A stretch of DNA of 64,000 bases from Ferdinandcohnia humi_A (GTDB taxonomy: Bacteria > Bacillota > Bacilli > Bacillales > Bacillaceae_L): NCBI GenBank assembly GCA_047608075.1, contig JBLKRX010000003.1, positions 62,001 to 126,000 on the forward strand, written 5' to 3'. How positions within the stretch are numbered: position 1 is the first letter of the stretch; the number at the start of each line of letters is the position of its first letter. Both the position numbers and the translations under genes were made by a program. Positions 58,825 to 64,000 of the stretch are shown here, piece after piece. The notes below the pieces were generated by a model, which was not told the DNA's origin, made no database searches, and saw nothing but the letters and a program-made list of their open reading frames with translations.

Positions 58825-59673
58825 ATGATATACATAGGAGTAACAGGTTGGGGAGACCATGATAGTTTATATACTACTGGTATATCTCCAGGAGATAAGT
58901 TAAAAGAGTATGCTGGCTACTTTCCTATTGTTGAAGTGGATTCATCCTTTTATGCAATTCAACCAAAGCGAAATGTGGAAAAATGGGTACGTGATACGCC
59001 AGAGTCTTTTCAGTTCATTGTGAAAGCATACCAAGGGATGACAGGACATCAACGAGGAGATATTCCATTTGAATCAAAGGAAGTGATGTTTGACGCTTTT
59101 CGGCTTTCACTAGAGCCGTACAGTAATGCAAGTAAGCTTGCGATGGTATTATTTCAGTTTCCACCATGGTATGATTGTAAGCGTGAAAATGTCGACTATC
59201 TTCGTTGGTGTAAGGAGCAAATGGGAGACATACCAGTTGCTCTCGAATTTCGCCATCAATCCTGGTTTTCTCCAAACCTTTATGAAAAAACATTAACGTT
59301 CATGGAAAATGAAGGTTGGATTCATAGTATCTGTGATGAACCCCAGGCTGGAGTTGGCTCCATCCCGATTGTTTTACATCCAACTAGTAGAGAGAAGACA
59401 CTGGTTCGATTTCACGGACGAAATATCCATGGCTGGACAAAGCCAAAGGACGGAAACTGGCGTGAAGTCCGTTACTTATATCGGTATAATGAAGCAGAAT
59501 TATCCGAATGGTTGGAGTATATATATACATTGTCTAAGAAGAGTGATTCCATTTATGTCTTGTTTAATAACAATTCTGGTGGAGATGCTGCAGATAATGC
59601 AAAGCAAATGATTGGTATGCTCGGGATTCAATACAAAGGACTAGCACCACGCCAACTAGACCTTTTTGGCTAA
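58825..59673 (+). CDS. yunF: DUF72 family protein, YunF-like
   Basis: Protein of 282 residues with a TIM-barrel-like DUF72 domain. The opening MIYIGVTGWGDHDSLY, the VEVDSSFYAIQP strand, LFQFPPWYDC and ALEFRHQSWF are DUF72 hallmarks, as is the C-terminal YVLFNNNSGGDAADNAKQM. Its enzymatic role is unknown. ATG 58825 has GGAGGG six bases upstream; the longer frame to 58732 runs through the suf terminator. Position between sufB and yunD matches B. subtilis. Confidence 0.9.
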   Translation: MIYIGVTGWGDHDSLYTTGISPGDKLKEYAGYFPIVEVDSSFYAIQPKRNVEKWVRDTPESFQFIVKAYQGMTGHQRGDIPFESKEVMFDAFRLSLEPYSNASKLAMVLFQFPPWYDCKRENVDYLRWCKEQMGDIPVALEFRHQSWFSPNLYEKTLTFMENEGWIHSICDEPQAGVGSIPIVLHPTSREKTLVRFHGRNIHGWTKPKDGNWREVRYLYRYNEAELSEWLEYIYTLSKKSDSIYVLFNNNSGGDAADNAKQMIGMLGIQYKGLAPRQLDLFG

Positions 59674-59778
59674 AAACGCTTTAGGGCATGTACACTATCT
59701 TCTTGCCTAATTGTTTTAGCTTTGGGGCTAGTAGCTCAAGATAAGGGTGTTATAAACTTCGAAGTAGGGGGTGAGGAT

Positions 59779-61173
59779 TTGCTTGAGACGATTCATATTT
59801 ACCATACGAATGATGTGCATAGCCATTTTGACCGGTGGCCCAAAATAACCAATTATATTACGAAAATGAGGCAGCTTCACGCTAGCCAAAATGAGCAAAT
59901 GCTTTTAGTTGATATCGGAGATCACATGGATCGCTTTCATCCCATTTCTGAGGCTACATATGGTAAAACAAATATCCAGCTATTAAATCAACTAAAATAT
60001 GACTATGTTACGATAGGCAATAATGAAGGAATTACAATGTCATATGATCAGCTGGATTCTTTGTATGACGAAGCAGAGTTTAAGGTTCTTTTAGCAAACT
60101 TGTACGATCGAGAGGAAAAGTTACCAAATTGGACTCAGCCTTATGATATTTATGTAACGCCAAGTGGTTTTAAAATTGGGATAACCGGTTTAACGGTCCA
60201 TTATATTGCATTATACAAGTTGTTAGGATGGAATATAAAAGATCCATTTATTGTGTTAAAAGAAGTGTTAGCTCAGCTAAAAGAGAAAACAGATATGATT
60301 CTCTTATTATCCCATTTAGGAATAAACGAGGACAAGCAGATAGCGAATAATTTTCCAGAAATAGATGTTATATTAGGGGGGCATACACATCATTTATTAA
60401 AAAATGGTGAACTGCTCAATAATACTTTACTATGTTGTGCCCAGAAATATGGAAATTATATAGGTCATGTAACCCTACAAATAGATACAACAAAAAATAA
60501 GTTAATTAAAAGTGAAGCTAGCGTAATACGAACAAATGATCTACCAGAATGTGAGGATACTAAGAAAAGGCTTGATCATTATTGGAATGAAAGTATAGAG
60601 ATATTAGATAAAGATATCATCACGACTTTAGAAGAAGAGCTGAAGATTGATTGGTTTAATGACTCTCCCTTCTCTTCATTATTAGCTAGCATTTTAAAGG
60701 AGTGGTGTGAAGGCGACTTATCAATGGTGAACGCAGGACTTCTTTTAGAATCTCTACCAAAGGGAAATATAACAAGACGAGATTTGCACAGAGTTTGTCC
60801 ACACCCGATTAACCCTTGTAAGGTAGAGGTAAGAGGCGACCAATTAAAAGAGATTATCTTACAAGCTAATACAGAACTAATGGAAAGACTTGAAATCAAG
60901 GGGTTAGGTTTTCGAGGTAAAGTCATGGGGAAAATGGTGTATGACGGTGTCGAAATAAAAGCCAAACGCTTATCGGACGGAATGAGGCATATAACAGATA
61001 TAAAAATCAATGGTGAAGAAATTGATCCAGACAAAATTTACTCTGTCGCTACAATAGATATGTTTACGTTCGGGATGCTTTTTCCTGAAATTAGAGATGC
61101 AAAGGATAAAAAATACTTTATGCCTGAAATGTTAAGAGACCTATTAGCAGAAGCTTTATCCAAAGCAAAATAA
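59779..61173 (+). CDS. yunD: Metallophosphoesterase / 5'-nucleotidase-like YunD
   Basis: Two-domain phosphatase of 464 residues. The N-terminal metallophosphoesterase holds HTNDVHSHF, DIGDHMDR, GNNEG (usually GNHE), LLSHLG and LGGHTHH, which ligate two metals; the C-terminal domain (about 300-464) is a 5'-nucleotidase C domain with SMVNAGLL. No signal peptide is present, so it is cytosolic, unlike secreted nucleotidases. TTG 59779 is preferred, with AGGGGGTG six bases upstream; the frame goes on to 59722 without such a site. Asn in place of His in GNHE is a deviation to note. Confidence 0.88.
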   Translation: MLETIHIYHTNDVHSHFDRWPKITNYITKMRQLHASQNEQMLLVDIGDHMDRFHPISEATYGKTNIQLLNQLKYDYVTIGNNEGITMSYDQLDSLYDEAEFKVLLANLYDREEKLPNWTQPYDIYVTPSGFKIGITGLTVHYIALYKLLGWNIKDPFIVLKEVLAQLKEKTDMILLLSHLGINEDKQIANNFPEIDVILGGHTHHLLKNGELLNNTLLCCAQKYGNYIGHVTLQIDTTKNKLIKSEASVIRTNDLPECEDTKKRLDHYWNESIEILDKDIITTLEEELKIDWFNDSPFSSLLASILKEWCEGDLSMVNAGLLLESLPKGNITRRDLHRVCPHPINPCKVEVRGDQLKEIILQANTELMERLEIKGLGFRGKVMGKMVYDGVEIKAKRLSDGMRHITDIKINGEEIDPDKIYSVATIDMFTFGMLFPEIRDAKDKKYFMPEMLRDLLAEALSKAK

Positions 61174-61287
61174 ACAAAACAATGTTTGTCCTAGTTACAA
61201 TTAATTTAAGCGCATTGGTACTAACCCATTTTGTACACAATTTTTTTATTCAATACATAAATTGATTAGGAAAGGAGTGTGCTAGGA

Positions 61288-61590
61288 ATGGTTACAATGA
61301 CACCAGTAGTAATCGATAATCATCAATTTACAGCCATTACCGTTACGCTGCCTAAAACCAATTTTTTGGCCGTCACAAATGAAAATGGCTATATAATGTG
61401 TGGAGCGCTCGATGTTGCGCTGTTAAATGAAAGACTGAAGGATCGTGGCATCATTGCTGGTAGGGCTGTTGGAGTAAGAACGATTGAACAATTACTAGAA
61501 GCACCACTCGAATCAGTAACAATTGAAGCGGAAAATCGAGGTATAACAGTAGGCATGAAAGGGAAAGACGCCCTTTTAAAGATGCGTTAA
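61288..61590 (+). CDS. yunC: YunC-like protein (DUF1805)
   Basis: Small protein of 100 residues, near-identical in pattern to B. subtilis YunC: MTPVVIDNHQFTAITVTLPK, GYIMCGALDVALLNERLKDRG, AGRAVGVRTIEQLLEAPLES. DUF1805 proteins form a compact alpha/beta fold of unknown function. ATG 61288 has AAAGGAG ten bases upstream; in-frame GTG 61279 overlaps that site. It lies between yunD and yunB with a dispersed repeat downstream. Confidence 0.9.
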   Translation: MVTMTPVVIDNHQFTAITVTLPKTNFLAVTNENGYIMCGALDVALLNERLKDRGIIAGRAVGVRTIEQLLEAPLESVTIEAENRGITVGMKGKDALLKMR

Positions 61591-61646
61591 AAATATAGAA
61601 TATGAGAAGGTACGTCATAAGATGGAAAAGGCTCTAGTTATAGCTA

Positions 61647-61842
61647 TTAACTTTAGTAAGCAGAAGCATCCCACTTCAAAAGTGGTGGGAAGAATGTAGT
61701 AAAGTATTCAATTCAGTCGAGGTTAAAACTCCTACTGAATAAAGTTAAAGCTTCCTGCGAGCCTTTCGATTTATTGAGAAAGTTTTCCGAGCAAGCACGA
61801 AAAAAATCTGGGCTGCAAATCTGCCAAGGCGAATTTGATTAG
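61647..61842. repeat. Dispersed hairpin-rich intergenic element, copy 3 (short form)
   Basis: Starts TTAACTTTAGTAAGCAGAAG and ends GCCAAGGCGAATTTGATTA; inner stems CCCACTT / AAGTGGTGGG and ATTCAGTCGAGG / CCTACTGAAT replace those of copy 2 with compensatory changes. It is flanked by a perfect 9-bp inverted repeat AAGGCTCTA (61628) / TAGAGCCTT (61840-61848). Confidence 0.78.
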
Positions 61843-61867
61843 AGCCTTACATAAAAAAGTATCGTAC

Positions 61868-61908
61868 ATCCCCCCTTGCTTGCATACATATAGCTTGTAA
61901 GGGGGGAT
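61868..61908 (+). promoter_or_regulatory. Hairpin covering the yunB ribosome binding site
   Basis: ATCCCCCCTT (61868-61877) pairs perfectly with AAGGGGGGAT (61899-61908), and the latter contains the yunB Shine-Dalgarno sequence. No T run suitable for termination follows before the TTG start, so it could be a translational block or thermosensor-like stem. Confidence 0.55.
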
Positions 61909-61913
61909 TTCAT

Positions 61914-62678
61914 TTGGCAAAATACAGAGGTCGCCTGACACCCAAAAGGAAAGGACCATTGCCTTTTCGCTATGTCTTCTTAGTAACTTTTGTGTTTTTT
62001 ATCATCTCCACTGCTGCAGGACTTTGGCTCATAAACAAAGCAATTGAGCCAGCATTAATGGCCTATGCAGAAAATGAAACGCAAAAAATAGCAAACACGG
62101 TTATTAAAAATGCGATTAACCAACAAATTTCAGAAGAAGAATTAAATAGCGAAGAGCTAGTTACCTATCAAAAAGATGCAAACGGAAAAGTTAAAATCAA
62201 TTCATTTAATACACAAACCATTAATAGAATCGCCACCAAAACCTTAGGAAATATTGAAAAATATTTAAAATACGTAAATGAAGGAGAAATCAATAAATTA
62301 GAGTACCCAAATATTGACTTAGAAACGGATCATGCATCAGGTACAACAGGGTTTGTATTTGAGGTGCCGCTCGGGGAAGCTACTGATAATGCATTACTTG
62401 GTAACTTAGGTCCTCAAATTCCGATACGTTTTCATATGATTGGTTTCGCTTCAACAACTCCAGAGGCTCGTATCGATGAGTGGGGAATTAACAATGCTTG
62501 GTTTCATGTTGATGTTATTGCAACTGTTACCATGCAGGTAATCCTTCCGTTCTCAACAGGAGAGGTAGAAATTCAAACACCGATACCAGTTATCAGCCAA
62601 ATAATAGAGGGGGAAGTGCCTCAGTTTTATAATAGCGGTGGCGACTCAGCGCCATCTATCGAAGTTCCCATGGATTGA
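61914..62678 (+). CDS. yunB: Sporulation protein YunB
   Basis: Membrane-anchored sporulation protein of 254 residues. A basic N-terminus (MAKYRGRLTPKRKGPLPF) precedes one membrane helix (about 20-40); the remainder is a soluble domain facing outward, with PQIPIRFHMIGFASTTPEARIDEWGINNAWFHVDV typical of YunB. It is needed in the mother cell in B. subtilis (sigma-E regulon). The start is TTG 61914, five bases after AAGGGGGGAT, which is paired in a strong hairpin. Codon use matches its neighbours. Confidence 0.92.
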   Translation: MAKYRGRLTPKRKGPLPFRYVFLVTFVFFIISTAAGLWLINKAIEPALMAYAENETQKIANTVIKNAINQQISEEELNSEELVTYQKDANGKVKINSFNTQTINRIATKTLGNIEKYLKYVNEGEINKLEYPNIDLETDHASGTTGFVFEVPLGEATDNALLGNLGPQIPIRFHMIGFASTTPEARIDEWGINNAWFHVDVIATVTMQVILPFSTGEVEIQTPIPVISQIIEGEVPQFYNSGGDSAPSIEVPMD

Positions 62679-62702
62679 CAATTAAATCTTTTAATAGAAT
62701 AG

Positions 62703-62731
62703 TTGATTTTCTATAGAAGAGTAGATATACT
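62703..62731 (+). promoter_or_regulatory. Promoter of the L-box transcript
   Basis: TTGATT (62703) and TATACT (62726) with a 17-bp spacer, about 35 bp upstream of the lysine aptamer. Confidence 0.7.
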
Positions 62732-62764
62732 ACAAAAGTACTAAAATTAAATACTATCACCTTA

Positions 62765-63028
62765 TCGGATCGATGAGGTAGAGGTGCGGAAAGTAAGAGT
62801 ATACTATGTGAGGATGACAACGTAGATCATAGTAAAAAGGACTTTTTGCCGAAGCAAAAATAATAAGTCACTGTTATTTTTGTTGGGGTTACCTTGAACA
62901 AGGGTAACACTGTCATTACGGATATATGGTTTATTCGTAATGGAGGGCTACTGATCGTGATGGAGGATAACATAACATTACTGAGGGTAATGATAGTTAT
63001 TTTCTATCATTACTCTCTTTTGTTTTGT
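62765..63028 (+). ncRNA. Lysine riboswitch (L box) with terminator
   Basis: L-box landmarks in order: GATGAGGTAGAGGTGCGG, AAGTAAGAGTA, AAGGACTTTTTGCCGAAG, TTGTTGGGGTTACC...GGTAACACTGTCATT, and GGAGGGCTACTG, spanning about 62765-62955. A 13-pair terminator stem GAGGGTAATGATAG / CTATCATTACTCTC (62983-63017) with a T run follows. Lysine would stop transcription before the downstream transporter gene. Confidence 0.93.
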
Positions 63029-63104
63029 CTTTTTGGCAAATATTGAATCTTCTTCACACAGAAAGCCCCCACGCATACTAAAAAAATGATTGGGAGGAAA
63101 CATC

Positions 63105-64000
63105 ATGTCAGGAACATTTTATTCATTAATTCCACCGATTATTGCACTACTTATGGTTGTGTTAACTCGTCGAGTGTTATTGTCATTAGGTGTGGGTATT
63201 ATGTCATCAGCATTTATTTTACATGCTGATGTAATCAAAAATGAAGGGGTAGGCGATTGGTTTCAAGAAGCACTTCTTACATTGTGGACAAGCGTAAAAG
63301 CAATATTTGTATCAGACGGTGCACTTAATACATGGAATGTATACATTATTTTATTTTTATTGATTTTAGGGATTATTACTGCTTTCATATCTATATCAGG
63401 TGGGAGTCGTGCGTTTGGGGAATGGGCTCAGAAAAGAGTGAAAACGAGAACTGGAGCACAGCTTTTAGCAGCTGTATTGGGTATTATAATCTTTATTGAT
63501 GATTATTTTAATGCATTAGCAGTAGGACAAATTAGTAGACCACTAACTGACCGGAACAAAGTGTCACGTGCAAAACTAGCATATATTATTGATTCTACCT
63601 CTGCGCCTGTCTGCGTGGTTTCACCAGTATCAAGCTGGGGGGCATATATCATTGCAATTTTAGCCCCAATTTTAGCAACTCACGGGTTAAACGAAATTTC
63701 TGCTTTGTCAGCGTTTATACAAATGATTCCGATGAATCTTTATGTTATAACATCGTTATTAATGGTATTTGCTGTTGCTTTTTATAATATTAATCTAGGC
63801 AGTATGAAGGTACATGAGAAAAGAGCTACGGAAACTGGAGAAGTCACAGACCCGATTAAACCGGTATTAGGCGAGCTTAAGCAAGACCTACCAGCAAGTG
63901 AAAAAGGAACAGTTGGTGACCTTGTTTGGCCGATTCTTGCATTAGTGGTTGGAACTGTAAGTGCATTTTTATTCACTGGATATAAAGCAACTGAAGGTAA
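63105..64000 (+). CDS. NhaC-family transporter under lysine control, 3' end outside window
   Basis: N-terminal 298 residues of an integral membrane protein of the NhaC/ion-transporter superfamily; the frame is still open at the window end. Hydrophobic segments alternate with IIIFIDDYFNALAVGQISRPLTDR and RAKLAYIIDSTSAPVCVVSPVSSWGAY, both hallmark motifs of the family. TGGGAGG precedes ATG 63105. The L-box riboswitch in its leader indicates that the gene is switched off by lysine, so it is a candidate lysine transporter (LysW type) rather than a plain Na+/H+ antiporter; this is inferred from control. Confidence 0.88.
   Translation, partial: MSGTFYSLIPPIIALLMVVLTRRVLLSLGVGIMSSAFILHADVIKNEGVGDWFQEALLTLWTSVKAIFVSDGALNTWNVYIILFLLILGIITAFISISGGSRAFGEWAQKRVKTRTGAQLLAAVLGIIIFIDDYFNALAVGQISRPLTDRNKVSRAKLAYIIDSTSAPVCVVSPVSSWGAYIIAILAPILATHGLNEISALSAFIQMIPMNLYVITSLLMVFAVAFYNINLGSMKVHEKRATETGEVTDPIKPVLGELKQDLPASEKGTVGDLVWPILALVVGTVSAFLFTGYKATEG

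Overview
The window is chromosomal DNA from a spore-forming, low-GC Gram-positive bacterium of the Bacillaceae. The evidence is the spore genes (a gerA-type operon, a gamma-type SASP, CotF-like coat proteins, yunB), AGGAGG-type ribosome binding sites with many TTG/GTG starts, two S-box and one L-box riboswitch, and gene order shared with the yus-yur-yun region of Bacillus subtilis (yusV, yusU, fadM, fadN-fadA-fadE, yusI, gcvH, yusG-F-E, metNPQ, sufCDSUB, yunF, yunD-C-B). I cannot name the species.

Layout, left half. 1-5 kb: the end of an ABC-2 drug-export permease pair, then a VanR/VanS-like two-component system with an S11 D,D-carboxypeptidase. 5-6.4 kb: a GNAT enzyme and a gamma-SASP-like protein. 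6.5-7.8 kb: an ArsR/SmtB repressor followed by three tiny Cys-containing proteins, two of them tandem copies, with repeated ATCAA-N6-TTGAT operators; this is the most unusual locus in the window. 7.9-9.7 kb: an aldo/keto reductase and an extradiol-dioxygenase-fold protein. 9.8-14 kb: copper homeostasis (csoR-copZ-copA) and a His-rich secreted protein with a duplicated domain. 14-17 kb: an ASCH protein and an MFS exporter with its TetR regulator. 17-18 kb: REP-like repeats beside a RAYT-type transposase. 18-24 kb: a second S11 carboxypeptidase, a ykoT-ykoS glycosylation pair and a membrane-anchored subtilase.

Right half. 24.5-28 kb: germination receptor operon. 28-30 kb: a YueD-like SDR and a Gfo/Idh oxidoreductase. 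30-36 kb: a Fur-controlled hydroxamate siderophore uptake island with its own ATPase and an FhuF-like reductase. 36-44 kb: coat proteins, proline dehydrogenase and the FadR-controlled fadNAE beta-oxidation operon. 44-47.7 kb: gcvH, thioredoxin-like and Toprim proteins and an MFS transporter. 47.7-52.5 kb: two SAM riboswitches controlling metY and the metNPQ methionine importer. 53.5-58.7 kb: the SUF iron-sulfur assembly operon. 58.8-62.7 kb: yunF, yunD, yunC, yunB. The right edge holds a lysine riboswitch in front of an incomplete NhaC-family transporter.

Themes. Metal and sulfur metabolism dominates: copper efflux, a probable As/metal-responsive thiol peptide cassette, iron uptake and reduction, Fe-S assembly, methionine uptake and synthesis. 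Three families of dispersed intergenic repeats are present: a three-copy hairpin-rich element, GGTGTCAGGCACC REP-like units, and a GTCTAGCTCC-type repeat. No tRNA, rRNA, CRISPR array, prophage or complete IS was seen.
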